From positions 4,846,001 to 4,910,000 of the forward strand of contig OX365949.1 in NCBI GenBank assembly GCA_947247005.1: a DNA stretch of 64,000 nucleotides. Direction: 5' to 3'. The position numbers were made by a program, and so were the translations under genes. The first letter of the stretch is position 1. Each line of letters begins with the position of its first letter. Below are positions 21,551 to 34,179 of the stretch, piece by piece. The DNA comes from Spisula solida. Lineage: Eukaryota > Mollusca > Bivalvia > Venerida > Mactridae. Under the pieces are notes generated by a model. That model saw only the letters and a list, made by a program, of their open reading frames with translations. It was not told the origin of the DNA and searched no databases.

Positions 21551-23650
21551 TGATGACACTACTGTTTAACATAATGAGACAGTGTTTAGACAGGTCAACA
21601 CTTGAACATGATACCATAATAAGACAGTGTTTAGACAAGTCAACACCACATTCGGACATGATAACGCTACTGTTTAACATAATAAGACGGTGTTTAAACA
21701 AGTCAACACCACATTCGGACATGATAACGCTACTGTTTAACACCATAAGACGGTGTCTAAACAAGTCAACACCACATTCGGACATGATAACGCTACTGTT
21801 TAACACCATAAGACGGTGTTTAAACAAGTCAACACCACATTCGGACATGATAACGCTACTGTTTAACACCATAAGACGGTGTTTAAACAAGTCAACACCA
21901 CATTCGGACATGATAACGCTACTGTTTAACACCATAAGACGGTGTTTAAACAAGTCAACACCACATTCGGACATGATAACACTACTGTTTAACACCATAA
22001 GACAGTGTTTAAACAAGTCAACACCACATTCGGACATGATAACACTACTGTTTAACACCATAAGACGGTGTTTAAACAAGTCAACACCACATTCGGACAT
22101 GATAACGCTACTGTTTAACACCATAAGACGGTGTTTAAACAAGTCAACACCACATTCGGACATGATAACGCTACTGTTTAACACCATAAGACGGTGTTTA
22201 AACAAGTCAACACCACATTCGGACATGATAACGCTACTGTTTAACACCATAAGACAGTGTTTAAACAAGTCAACACCACATTCGGACATGATAACACTAC
22301 TGTTTAACACCATAAGACGGTGTTTAAACAAGTCAACACCACATTCGGACATGATAACGCTACTGTTTAACACCATAAGACGGTGTTTAGACAAGTCAAC
22401 ACCACATTCGGACATGATAACGCTACTGTTTAACACCATAAGACAGTGTTTAAACAAGTCAACACCACATTCGGACATGATAACACTACTGTTTAACACC
22501 ATAAGACGGTGTTTAAACAAGTCAACACCACATTCGGACATGATAACGCTACTGTTTAACACCATAAGACAGTGTTTAGACAAGTCAACACCACATTCGG
22601 ACATGATAACGCTACTGTTTAACACCATAATACAGTGTTTAAACAAGTCAACACCACATTCGGACATGATAACGCTACTGTTTAACACCATAAGACAGTG
22701 TTTAAACAAGTCAACACCACATTCGGACATGATAACACTACTGTTTAACACCATAAGACAGTGTTTAAACAAGTCAACACCACATTCGGACATGATAACG
22801 CTACTGTTTAACACCATAAGACAGTGTTTAAACAAGTCAACACCACATTCGGACATGATAACACTACTGTTTAACACCATAAGACAGTGTTTAGACAAGT
22901 CAACACCACATTCGGACATGATAACGCTAATGTTTAACATCATAAGACAGTGTTTAGACAAGTCAACACCACATTCGGACATGATAACGCTACTGTTTAA
23001 CACCATAAGACAGTGTTTAGACAAGTCAACACCACATTCGGACATGATAACACTACTGTTTAACACCATAAGACAGTGTTTAAACAAGTCAACACCACAT
23101 TCGGACATGATAACGCTACTGTTTAACTCCATAAGACAGTGTTTAAACAAGTCAACACCACATTCGGACATGATAACACTACTGTTTAACACTATAAGAC
23201 AGTGTTTAGACAAGTCAACACCACATTCGGACATGATAACGCTACTGTTTAACATGATAAGACAGTGTTTAGACAAGTCAACACCACATTCGGACATGAT
23301 AACGCTACTGTTTAACATGATAAGACAGTGTTTAGACAAGTCAACACCACATTCGGACATGATAACGCTACTGTTTAACATGATAAGACAGTGTTTAGAC
23401 AAGTCAACACCACATTCGGACATGATAACGCTACTGTTTAACATGATAAGACAGTGTTTAGACAAGTCAACACCACATTTGGGTATGATAACACTACTGT
23501 TTAACATGATAAGACAGTGTTTAGACAAGTCAACACCACATTTGGGTATGATAACACTACTGTTTCACATAATCATGCTTAGAGAAATTAAAACCACATT
23601 TGAACATAATAATTCAACTGTTTGAAATGATTAGACAGTGTCTAATAACA
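21551..23650. repeat. 63-bp minisatellite, ~33 units
   Basis: A 63-bp unit (landmarks CCACATTCGGACATGATAAC, GCTACTGTTTAACACCATAA, GTGTTTAAACAAGTCAACA) repeats in exact register from about 21640 to 23580, giving 31 full units with no indel, plus shortened, diverged units at both edges. Because 63 is divisible by three and the unit lacks stops in one frame per strand, open frames of 691 codons (plus, 21550-23625) and 663 codons (minus, 23528-21537) run through it. I read these as by-products. Inside each unit GTTTAACACC and GGTGTTTAAAC can pair. Units differ mainly at CGGTG/CAGTG, AAACAAG/AGACAAG and GCTACTG/ACTACTG. The right half is more uniform in CAGTG and TTTAGAC types. Confidence 0.95.
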
Positions 23651-24189
23651 TAGGACAGCTATGGTGGTCCACAACTTGCATTTATTTCTTTAGCTTGCGA
23701 TACAGTATGCCCTATTTGTTGACTACCATCAAGAATGATTTATACATACACAATGATGTGTTAGAATGATAAGCAGTTTTACTGTTTTATACATGCATTT
23801 TTCTAACTTTATTTATTTGAATATTCATAGACAATATACGTACTTGTCGTAATGGTTAATAGTACGTCGGACCGGGAAACAACTCTCGTCAAAAACAATC
23901 GAACACAAGGAGAAGGAACGATGACAACAATACGACTAAAACACGACAAACTCTATCCAATAGTCGGCTGCATCAGGAAGTCAAAATATTCGGCGTACAA
24001 TGCAACGGACAATATCGTATCGTAACACACACAACGAAACTCATCAAAAGAAAAGGTACAGTAACAAAGTTGTATTTTGTAATTTTACTATAAAGTGAAC
24101 AATGGATACGAAACACTGTAGGGCTTCTTCAAATGTCACTGTGGCTTGAACTAGTGTTAATGTGCGCACTAAATCTCACACAACAACTT
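23651..24189. other. Unassigned spacer
   Basis: Downstream flank of the minisatellite. No coding or repeat feature recognised. Confidence 0.5.
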
Positions 24190-24262
24190 TTTTTGATGAA
24201 GCGGTGCAGGATCGAACCCGCGCTCGCTACTAATAAGCCAATATATCTAGGTGGTGCCGAGT
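24190..24262 (-). repeat. tRNA-derived (SINE-like) relic
   Basis: The minus strand contains TTGGCTTATTAGTAGCGAG (A-box-like) and GCGGGTTCGATCCTGC, a complete T-arm with the B-box GGTTCGATCC, followed by ACCGCTTCATC and an A run. The anticodon arm is missing, so this is not a tRNA gene. The A run suggests a retroposed tRNA-derived fragment. Confidence 0.45.
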
Positions 24263-25419
24263 TATACTTTTATAGATTGAATAGAATCGATTGAAGCCAA
24301 AAGTACGAAATTAGATTTATAAATCATACTTCCAAAGACACGCTGACAGTAAATACAGTCTACTCCGTTACATTGCCTACAACTAATTCTGGAACTGACG
24401 TACCATCAACCGAACGCCATCTAAGCTACAACGGGCAGTATGATTATACACTTTATGGTATGTCGAGCTCTGTGAAGTAATATATACTAGAACATGGTTT
24501 GTGTTACTTTGAATTCATTACGACTACTGTATTGGCAAACACTTAAATCAGTGAAATGGTTTTTACGCGCGTGACTCCTCAATATAAAATATTTAATAAA
24601 AGTAATTCAATAAAGTAAATTGAAAGCGTGAAAGGCTGAACTGTTAAAATCTGCCTAAGGTAGACCGGTTTAATCAAATGACTTCCATGATGGATAAAAC
24701 TATTAGAAATTTAGAATTAATAAGAACTATTTTAATGGATATGTAGAAAACAGAAGCCTTTGGAACAAATGTACCTCGCTTAGAGCAGTTGTCTAAGACA
24801 ATTTCTATAATGAATGGGCATACACGATAAATCTTGTTAATGCATGTGGGATTTATAGATATTTCAGAACCTTTAAACATACTTAGATCGGTTTTAGTGT
24901 AATAATGTTAAAATGTATTCTAGAAATGTATCGTGCATTTGGCTAAATATTTTTCTTAGAAGTGATTTCCCGGATGAACGCCTAAATATTTTAAGAAATA
25001 TTGTATGTAGCGCATACCTAACGGTATTGAGGCGCGGTAATTAATTATCATGTACAAATACTTGATTTGCTCACCAGAAAGCTGGAGTTGATGTTTATGT
25101 GAATAGGAAAAAAACAATAAACATAAAAGATATTGCATTACTTAAAAGGGATGTTATATATCAGAAATCTTGAAATGAATATGTTGGTGTAATATATGCA
25201 AGAAATCGATAGAATGAAAGACAATGGTAGGTGATTTCAAATCCGTGTATCTCGAAAACAAGCCTGATGACCTACCATTTAATGTTTATGGATTTAATGT
25301 CGTGTTTTATTAAAGATGTTTCGGAGTAATTCGACCGTTAGATAAAACCCAAAAGGCGCTCGTACCTCATATAATCAATGGTTTTCGTTAAAATTTGGAT
25401 TTAAATGGAATATAAATCT
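24263..25419. other. Unassigned AT-rich spacer
   Basis: No feature recognised. Confidence 0.5.
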
Positions 25420-26260
25420 GTAATTGCCACCCGGAATATTTGCTCATCTAGGATCGCCTGAGGTCCGTCGTCGAAAACTAATTCATAAAACATCTCCTCC
25501 CAATTCACAGATATGTTCATGGCATTGGGCTCTAATACGTTCGTTAAGAGAATTCAATTACATGCATAACTCTGGTTGTCATGGCAACCAAAAGGAAAAT
25601 CTTACAAATATTCTTCTCAAGAACCGGTTGACCTACAGCTTAGATATTTGGTATGTAGCATTACCTAGTTTGTTTAATTAATGACCCCTTGGTGATTTTG
25701 CATATGGATATATAGAAAAATATTCTTCTCAAAACCAGAAGAGCTTAATTTAGAACTTTGATGTGTAGAATTATTGCCACAGGGTCACGATTGGCCCGCC
25801 CAAGGGGTAATTTTCTTTAACATAGACTAATAATGGAAAACCATTAAAAAATCTTCTTGTCAGAGACTTTAAGGCCTGGAGCTTAGCATTGGCGTATATA
25901 ATTGTCTAATGAACCTCTTAAAAGGTTGTTCAAATAATGAACCAAGTATATATTTGGTGTGTGGCATATTTAAATGGATCTCTACAAAAGTTGTTTAAAT
26001 CATTGCCACAGGGTCAAAATTGGTCCACCTTTTACATTGACTTTAAAAAGAAACCTTAAAATTATTCTAGTCACAAGCTAAAAGGCCCATAAAGCTGTGA
26101 TATTGGTCTGATTTCAAAATAATTTTATTAACATGTTTTTTGGGTGATACTATACCAATTATCCTTTAGATATTTTTAAAGATGTGTCCTCGCGTGCTTT
26201 TATAGGCCAATGTTACTCAGGTGAGCAATAAAGGACCATAATGGCCTTATCATTTATAAA
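25420..26260 (+). repeat. Bivalve-type dispersed repeat block, decayed
   Basis: Shares with 10090-11148 the units with ATCTTCTTG...GAGCTTAG and the closing GGTGAGCAATAAAGGACC followed by ATAATGGCC. Also shares the internal TGGTTGTCATGGCAACCA-type palindrome near 25573. More diverged and shorter than the 10-kb block. Confidence 0.65.
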
Positions 26261-26728
26261 AAACGACTCATTGAAATATGAATAATACCGAATAACAAGC
26301 ATCACTGTAAAAGTCCCAAAAATGACACCATGTGAACTATTTCAGAACTCGGCTCCAGCTCATAATTATAGTAAGTACGACACAGTCGTTACTGCAGAAT
26401 AACAACATATGACAGTTGCCGCTATTAACAAGCTCTTTAGATTTCAAATTGATTTAAAGTTGGTGGGGACCAGCTGTGCGTGCGACTAATGAGACGATCA
26501 TCAGTCGCTCATTACCTACATAAAACACGCCCTCATAACCTGGGCCAGAAAGTTATCGTTTGATCACTTTATTGTGATATGAAACTGTTTAGTTACAGTC
26601 TCACCCACCTTGTTTATATTTTTCATGGTGTCTTTTTGTGACTTTTCAATTTTCAGTGATGTTCATTATTTTATATTATGCTCATCTTAAAATTAATCGG
26701 TTTTGACAATATATCATAGAAATATATA
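26261..26728. other. Unassigned spacer
   Basis: Nothing recognised. Confidence 0.5.
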
Positions 26729-27331
26729 TGAGCCAGTCTCCAGGAAAACCTGCTATGACATTATGTAATTACTATATGTAACAAGATTTGGATTAAGCTC
26801 TAAAATAAGGAAAAATACATATATCTATTGATGCTATTTTAAGTAATTGACCCATATAGTACTATACCTTAGCTTTAAATTTTCCTATGAATTATGTCGA
26901 AAACACATACTTCGTTGCTATGGTGACCAATTTCAGAAAAGTACTCTGATGGAGAAAAACGAGGATGTAGTTGTTTAAAACAAAGTAGCCTTTCTCTGAA
27001 GGCAAACAATTTTGATTTTGATATTTATTTTGAAAAGTGAAACATAATTATATAATTTTGTACTATTTTGAACAGTTTATGTCAAGAATTGATCAAATGG
27101 TGTAAAAATGAAATACTTATTTCAGTTACGTCGAATAACGTTTGAATGACGTTTGCGACGTCACACAAAAAGCTCCGAATAGGGACTCTACAAAAACAGC
27201 TGAAACCTCCTTAAAACTCAAGATATTAACATAATTTCTTTTGCAATTTGCTTATTTAACATTATCCTGTAATACTTATCTTAAAGTCAATACTTTTGTC
27301 AAAATAGCAGGTTTTCCTGGAGACTGGCTCA
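26729..27331. mobile_element. Non-autonomous TA-flanked DNA element (603 bp)
   Basis: Perfect terminal inverted repeats of about 28 bp (TGAGCCAGTCTCCAGGAAAA then CCTGCTAT) bounded by TA on both sides (26727-26728, 27332-27333). AT-rich interior without a transposase frame. The perfect ends suggest fairly recent movement. Confidence 0.8.
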
Positions 27332-27333
27332 TA

Positions 27334-28219
27334 CGTATTTATTAGTGTCAAAATTTCGTCAAATCCTATCATAAATAGTTGTGAAATAATGAAAAGTATG
27401 TTGCAACTTTAGTAGTGTTATGAGGTGTTTTTGTATATGGGATATAAGAAAAACAATCACATATTAAAAACAATATGCGTCAATACACAGTGGTAAAACT
27501 ATGAAATTGTTAACTATCTTGCAGAAATAATTCATTAGCTATCTCCGATCTTAGTACATCAATGTGAAATAATACTTACCAAGTTTTCTAAAGAATATTT
27601 GAAAGTAATCTAGATATTTACCTGATCTTTGTCACAGAACAATTATTATTTGGCGTTAGTCCTGTAATTCATGAACTCGTAAACAATTCAAAATTAGAAA
27701 ACAGCATTGAACCAGATTTTACACTTCGTCTTTTGATTAAAGGACGAGTGTCCATTATTGCCATACCCGATATTAAATTATTTTTACCTCACCTTACCTA
27801 CCCTCTTCACATCCATTTGTGTATTAGGCCTTAATTCTCCTCTTCATTGTGTTCAGTCGTTTGCAACATTTCTGGCATGTAGCCCAACTGTTCTATCCGG
27901 GCTCTTGTTCATTACCGTAATATGTGTAGGTTAATCGTTTCCATGTGATTTTCGGCCATCCAACTTTCCGTTTTTCTTCAGGCTGTCATGTAAGTACTGT
28001 GCTACTGTTGGTGTTTTCTCTTCTTAATATGTGGGAAATGGACATGTTTCTCTATCTGATCATTTTCTGATGTCAATGATTCCATTTATAAACGACGCGA
28101 GAGATCATTGTTTTTGGTATTTTTAACTCATGATAAGTTCATAACATTTGTCAGGCTATTAACTATGTAGGAAATACAAAACCAACAAATTATGTAATTT
28201 TCTTAACAAAATAATAATG
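27334..28219. other. Unassigned spacer
   Basis: Nothing recognised up to the start of the ~770-bp repeat. Confidence 0.5.
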
Positions 28220-28733
28220 ACAACTCGGATAGGAAGGCATCACTCATCAGAAATGCACAAAAAGGAATAGTGGAAAAATTGCTAGCTCTGCATGAAAAAG
28301 AAGAAATGAGATTTGATAATATTTAATTGGTTATTTAAATTTGACAACTATTTTGGTAATTAAAATCAGATCTAGCACAAATTTCTAGTAATTTATGTTG
28401 AAATGTGATACTATGGGATTAGAAAGGGAAGCATCTTTCAACAAACACGACACTGGGCACGAAAGGCACGTAAAGAATACGAACCACAAGTACAATCCAC
28501 AGGAACAAAAATGAACAAAAATAACTAAATTTTAACAGCCACAAAACCCATAGCCACAGCCTGCCGCCACAGTTAGTCAGATATATCTGGAGGAAGTTGC
28601 AGCCAGCAGCCAACAACAAATCGTAAGGAAGATGCACATAACAAGGTCAATCAGTATACATGTATGCCTTTTTAAAAGAATCTAAAAGTTGGGAAAATGT
28701 TCATACATTATGAACACAGGTTAATAAAAAGAC
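28220..28733 (+). repeat. ~770-bp dispersed unit, copy 1 left part
   Basis: Matches 35880-36163 and 38579-38756 in order: GGCATCACTCATCAGAAA, TTGCTAGCTCTGCATGAAAA, AAATCAGATCTAGCAC, GGACCACAAGTACAA-type, then ACAGCCTGCCGCC. It breaks off at AATAAAAAGA and resumes at 35395 after the 6.66-kb insertion. It crosses without interruption the point where the 2.41-kb element sits in copy 2. Confidence 0.8.
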
Positions 28734-28795
28734 ACAGACTCAAAATATTTTTGTCATTTTCTTTATTTAAACTATAAAGTGGATAATACATACAT

Positions 28796-29190
28796 CACTA
28801 AAAAAAATTACTAAGTAATACTCAAATCAAGTAATTTTTTTACTTGTTTCAAGTAAAATTTCAAGTAAAAATAGTTGTCAGAAAATCAAGTAATGCTTAG
28901 TAATTAATTACTTATGAATTACTTATTAATTACTAAGTAAAAGAATTACTACTCAAATAATTACAAAGTAAATAATTTACTTAGTAAATGTAAATTACTC
29001 AGTAAATTAATTACTAAGTAATTATTTAACTAACCAATTACTTGTTAATTACTAAGTAAATAATTTACTTAGTAAATGTAAATTACTCAGTAAATTAATT
29101 ACTAAGTAATTATTTAACTAACGAATTACTTGTTAATTACTAAGTAAATAATTTACTTAGTAAATATAAAATACTTAGTAAAGCAATTAC
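28796..29190. repeat. TTACTTAGTAA palindromic array, left
   Basis: Almost entirely built from TTACTTAGTAA, TTACTCAGTAA and AATTACTTG words. Contains an 88-bp tandem unit about 2.5 times (28967, 29054, 29142 onward) with ATAATTTACTTAGTAAATG and AATTATTTAACTAAC. Confidence 0.85.
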
Positions 29191-29574
29191 CAGCATAATA
29201 AATAATAATGATACTGATTGATTTAATGTCTGTTGATAAAACATTCCTATATGTACAGATTCATAAAGTAAAAGAAACATTTAAGTTTCTTTTTTACAAT
29301 AGCAGTTTAAGTTTATAGCTATGTTTTATTCTTCTATAGCTTTGGAAAAGATAAATTATTAACTTTTTTGAATGTATTCTAAGTGTGTTAAAGGCAATTT
29401 AATGGTATAATTTTTAAATTACCTCCCTTTAATAATAATAAAATAGCATTAATATAATATCTCAGATATATATTGTCCATCAAAATTTGCTTTATTAAGT
29501 TTGGCTGAGAAATTGTTAACAGACTGCATGTATATAGTCACTACGGACAAGCAGTGATCATGATCTATACTCCT

Positions 29575-29905
29575 CAAACTGGGTGTGGAGGTTGGTGGTG
29601 ACCAGTAGATGACCCTATTGATTTGGACCATGGTCTACCATGGTGGACTGAATTGAAGTGCTGTGTTGATCATTGTTGACCCTGGTCATCTTTACAACTG
29701 TTAACCATAGTCAACTATGGTGTCATGATTAAATACAGCTGTTGACCAATCCATGTTCGGACTGGTAACTCTAACTCGACAATGGTGAACCTTGGTCGAC
29801 TAGGCTCTCACCTTGATTTTTCATGGTAGTTGATGGCTGACCACAATGAAACATAGTTGACTATAAAAAATCATGGTGACCATGGTGGACCATGGTCATC
29901 CTTTT
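29575..29905. repeat. GTTGACCATGG-type palindrome field
   Basis: A dozen or more degenerate words such as GACCATGGTC, CATAGTCAACTATGG, TTGACCAATCCATG and TGGTGACCATGGTGG occur within 330 bp in both orientations. CCATGG palindromes cluster at both edges. Confidence 0.6.
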
Positions 29906-30832
29906 GTCTGGGATCGGTCGGATTTCAACGAAACTTTGCATGACTTGTCAGAACCAAGTCTTGTTGTACATGTCATCCACAAACTTTGATCAGATAAATT
30001 TTAAGGAGTTATGGCCCTTGGTTTTTTAGACATATAAATGTTGTCCGCTCTTGCACATTTGCAGACTTCTGAATATTAGCCCTTGCATTTTTCAAGCTTG
30101 TTGAAGCATACATTTTGGTTATTTTCATGTAAAAATAGACTAAGTTCCCCTAAAAATTGGACTCTAAAATTTCCACATTAGTATTTTTCCATGTTTTTCC
30201 AGCATCTAAAATTTCTAAGTTCCAATGTCCATGCTGTTTGAAAAATTCCAGGGTTTTCCAGACTTTTACCAGCGTTGTACAACCTTTTACCCTACTTTAT
30301 CCAAGGGGGCATACGCGTATATTGAACGCAGTCTTGTTTTGTCTGGTATATATAGTACATACATTCAATAACAAAACTCTTGAAGTGATCAAGAATGTGT
30401 CAAATATATACAGCCAGCTTTTTAGCTCTACTGTTCCAAGAATAATGAGAACTATATTGCAAGTGTCGTCTCTTCACGTTAAAGTTGATGACGAGTTTGT
30501 ATTTCAGAGTATACATGTATCTTAACATACTGTTCAAGGTACACCAATAAAAATAAAGTAAATTGGTATACACACGGCTTGTGTAAAGATGCTGTACGTC
30601 TGCGATTGAAAGTGGCGGTGATGTAGTCAATTAAGATTGCTAATATGAACTAAGGCATTGCCTAAAGGGGATTCAATCATCCATTGATACTATATCAAAA
30701 TAACTCATTACAGTTATTAGTGAGGGGCATCTTCACAGTATAGTTGTTCATACAGTTTGTATTTATTCTACATTTCATGAAATTCAGATAGAATTTTAAT
30801 AACTCAAGGAAAATTGACTAATACAACAAGAG
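29906..30832. other. Repeat-like spacer
   Basis: The first 150 bp (GGATTTCAACGAAACTTTGC, TTATGGCCCTTGG) resemble short dispersed bivalve repeats. The rest, including an open stretch 30157-30525, shows no domain. Confidence 0.4.
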
Positions 30833-31865
30833 GACCATTGGCTCTAAAGCGCTCACCATATGACCAGTAGTTTAGGCAGAATCAGTGACCTGGTGACCTA
30901 GTTTTTTACCCCAGATGACCTAGTTACGAACTAGACCTAGATTTCATAAAGCTACACATTGTGGCCAAGTGTCATTAATATAACATAAAAAATGTGACCT
31001 CTAGAGCGTAAACAAGGTTTAAAATTGATGTGACCTAGTTTTTGACCCAAGATGACCCAGTTACACACTTGACTTAGATTTCAAAGCGACAAACATTGTG
31101 TCCAAGTTTCATATAGATTAGGTAAAAATGTGACCTCTAGAGTGCTAACAAGGTTTTTCTTTGATGTGACCTTGTGACCTAGTTTTTGACGCCAGGAGAC
31201 CCAGTTACCTAGATTTCATAAAGCTACACATTGTGGCCAAGTGTCATTAATATAACATAAAAAATGTCACCTCTAGAGCGTAGTGATGTACCGATTATCG
31301 GATAACATCGATTAGTGGTGTGCAGAAGTCAGCCGATTCCGATGATCGATGTCATTCATCCATAATTGATCATCGGATAAATATAACAAAATGTTAAACA
31401 AGACTTATTTAATCAAAAATTGCTAGGAAAATTTCAAAGCATGGAAGTTTGAACCAATTGGATGCCTGTTAGAACCAATTCAAAGAATTTGTTCAAACTC
31501 AGATAGTAAAACGTCTACCGAAAATCATTGTTTTTCCCTTTGTCACCTTTTTTCGCGACTTGGGAAGTAGGAAAACATGCATTAGTACACTGCATATTCA
31601 GTCCCTGTTCTGCCGATTATTAATCGGGAAAATCGCATTGGAAGTGCCAGTCGATTCTAGCTGATGATCGATTATGATTTGCAACCGATGTCCCATCACT
31701 ACTAGAGCATAAACAAGGTTTTAATTTGATGTGACATAGTTTTTGACCCCAGATGACCCAGTTACGCACTTTACCTAGATTGCAAAGTGACAAACATTGT
31801 GACCAAGTTTCATGTAGATTAGGTAAAACATGTTCACGAGTGCTCAGGTGAGCTAAAAACTTGAC
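30833..31865 (+). repeat. Bivalve-type GTGACCTAG repeat block, interrupted
   Basis: Begins AACAAGAGGACCATTGGCTC and ends GTGCTCAGGTGAGCTAA. About four ~137-bp units contain GTGACCTAGTTTTTGACCC, AAAGCGACAAACATTGTG and TGTGACCTCTAGAGCGTAAA with AACAAGGTTT. The block is split by a MITE at 31281-31701 exactly at CTCTAGAGC. Confidence 0.8.
31281..31701. mobile_element. hAT-type MITE (421 bp) with 8-bp target duplication
   Basis: Ends TAGTGATGTACCGATT and, inversely, TAGTGATGGGACATCGG. CTAGAGCG (31273-31280) and CTAGAGCA (31702-31709) form an 8-bp duplication with one difference, as made by hAT transposases. The uninterrupted target (CTCTAGAGCGTAAACAAGG) is present in neighbouring repeat units, confirming insertion. 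No ORF. Confidence 0.85.
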
Positions 31866-32705
31866 GGACATCATCACAGTATGAGCGTTCCTATTCATTT
31901 TAAGTTTCATGAAATCATACCAGCAGCCAGCTATTTACAAAGAAATGAATGTGAATGGACGGGCAGAGTGAATTAATCATTAAATCAAGGGCAATAACTC
32001 TAAAGAAAATTGTCCAATAACAAAACTTGACTGGCATCATCTTAGTGTGAGCATTCATTTTCGTTTTAAGTTTCATGTAATTTTACCGGCTAGTTACAAA
32101 GAACTGACTAGGAAAGGACAGGCGGAGGTAATTCTTCAATAAATCAAGGGTGACAACTCAAGAAAATTGACACACAGAATGTGTGTTCATATTCATTTTA
32201 AGTTACATGAAATTCTTCCAGCTAATTACAAAGAACTGAATGCAAATGGACTGGCGGATGAAATTTTTCAACAAATCAAGGGCAATAACTCTAAGGAAAA
32301 TTTACCAATAATGATAACTTGACAGTCATCATCACAGTAATTGGGTGCTCATATTCATTTTATGTTTCATGAAATTCTACAAGCTAGTTACAAAGAAAGG
32401 AATGCGAATGGACGGTCAGAGTGAATTATACTGTAAATCAAGGGTAATAACTCTTAAGGAAAATTGACCAACTTAAACAAACTTGACGGGCATCATGACT
32501 TTTTTATTTTAAGTTGCTTAAAAATGTACCAGTTAGTAGAAAAATGGCTGCAGACGGAAGGACAGACAGAAATATTTAATAAATCAAGGTAAATGACTGT
32601 CAAAGGAAAAACACCTGACAGGCATCATCAAAGTACTGTATAGTTGTTCATATTTATTTTGATTACGTTCCATGAAATTCTACATGCAAGTTACAGAGAA
32701 ATGGC
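31866..32705 (+). repeat. Second bivalve-type tandem block, ~150-bp units
   Basis: Five or six degenerate units share AAATCAAGGGCAATAACTCT, GGAAAATTGACCAA, ACTTGACGGGCATCATC and CATTTTAAGTTTCATGAAAT, each ending near AGTTACAAAGAAATG with AATGGACGG. Orientation is the same as the preceding block, directly downstream. Confidence 0.75.
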
Positions 32706-32869
32706 TGTTGATGGCGATGCGTCTTTGTAAGCCGTATGGCCAGTCCACACGCACATTACCCCAAGTGCCGGAGTAAAAGTTAAGCATTACATAAGTTCAG
32801 TGAGTCACAATGTAACTATATAGACTTCACATAATCTTCCTTTTTTGCAAAAATAATCGCGATTATTGT

Positions 32870-34012
32870 ACCTAGTTGCTCTATTCGCTTAATGCAGCCA
32901 CCACCCTGTCAAAAAGTATTAGATTCAGAATTTCTCGCACATTGCTGTTAAATTAATTCTGTTATACTGGAAAACGGGTTTTATCCTGTAATGTTGATAT
33001 GGTCAGTGACAAACCGTATCTGCAGTTATAACTGAACTACCTTTTAGGAGACCCCTAAGGAATCAAAATGATAATGAGCCAGAATATGGTTTTAAGAACA
33101 GTGTGTTTTTAGCGTTTTCTTGAATGACGACTAGAGCTGTCATTGATACGACCCAAGGCATATCGATGATTCCAATATATAGGAAGACAAGCATCGGCGA
33201 TACATCCTAGGACTCCTTCTTAGCAAAATGTTGGAGTCCTATAATAGACGAACAAGAACAAGCCTTTCAGTCAATGATCCCTTTTTAGCCATTCTACACT
33301 GTACATGTTGGGTATATATTCAGCTTTGAGATAGCACCTTTGGTTAGAGTTTAGACTTGACCCATTTTTAAAATTTGTGAACTTACATTTTAACAGAGGG
33401 ACTGTTTTGTGCAGGAAAAGGATTTTTCGGTGGTTCCATTCATTTACCCAGGTAGCGGTTCTCGATATCGACATTACTCGGTAATTAAAACCCAATTTTC
33501 TGGATCCGGAATTTCACGGTCAGGGGGTTAGCGAGCAATAAGCAGTATAGTGGGAGTGTATATTTTTTTCTTTTTCAACGTTTAAACATGAAAAACATAT
33601 AAAACAATTATTGCACATTATCATTAAACATCTTAATTTTATAAACTTTAGCAAGAATTATCTGAAAAATGTTCAATATTTGAAATATTGCATTTTATTC
33701 TACACTGTCGCTTTCGAAGCTCGATACCGATGGTGAGAAAATATATGCATTTTTCAAGTTAAACATATTATTGAGGCAAAAATATTGTCAGCGAGGTCGT
33801 AAAATAATGTTGTCAATGTGTTCAAGTAAGACTTTATTCAAATTCTTATCTTTTGGCGTAAATAATTGGATTTTTGTACCTAGTTGCTCTATACGCTATA
33901 TCAGTTTCCCCCCGACATACATTCAGAATATCTCGCACATTATCGCTCAATTAATTCCGTAATCCCAGACAACGGGTTTTAACCAGTAATGTCGATATGG
34001 TGAATATTCTAA
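32870..34012 (+). repeat. Direct duplication ~1.0 kb apart
   Basis: 32870-33010 and 33870-34012 share TTGTACCTAGTTGCTCTAT, CAGAATATCTCGCACAT-type, TTAATTC(T/C)GT, AACGGGTTTTA and GTAATGTCGATATGG-type in order. In between, GAGCTGTCATTGA near 33131 is matched inversely by TCAATGACAGCTC near 34064. The intervening sequence is unassigned. Confidence 0.65.
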
Positions 34013-34179
34013 AATGTGAACCGATATTCGATTGGTTAAAAACATTGTTGATACCGCTTAGGTCAATGACAGCTCTTATGATGGCATCACACCGGAGGTC
34101 ACATGGCAGCCATACTGTAATGGACAGTCACAGCAGAGCGACAGATGAATACCGATCAACACGACAGAAACTTTGTTAA

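Noticed and set aside
21537..23625. Long open frames on both strands of the 63-bp array as repeat-protein genes
   Set aside because: They are explained by a stop-free unit whose length is divisible by three. There is no start context, signal peptide or non-repeat domain, and both strands are equally open.
24190..24262. tRNA gene on the minus strand
   Set aside because: Only a T-arm and an A-box-like stretch are present; the anticodon arm is missing.
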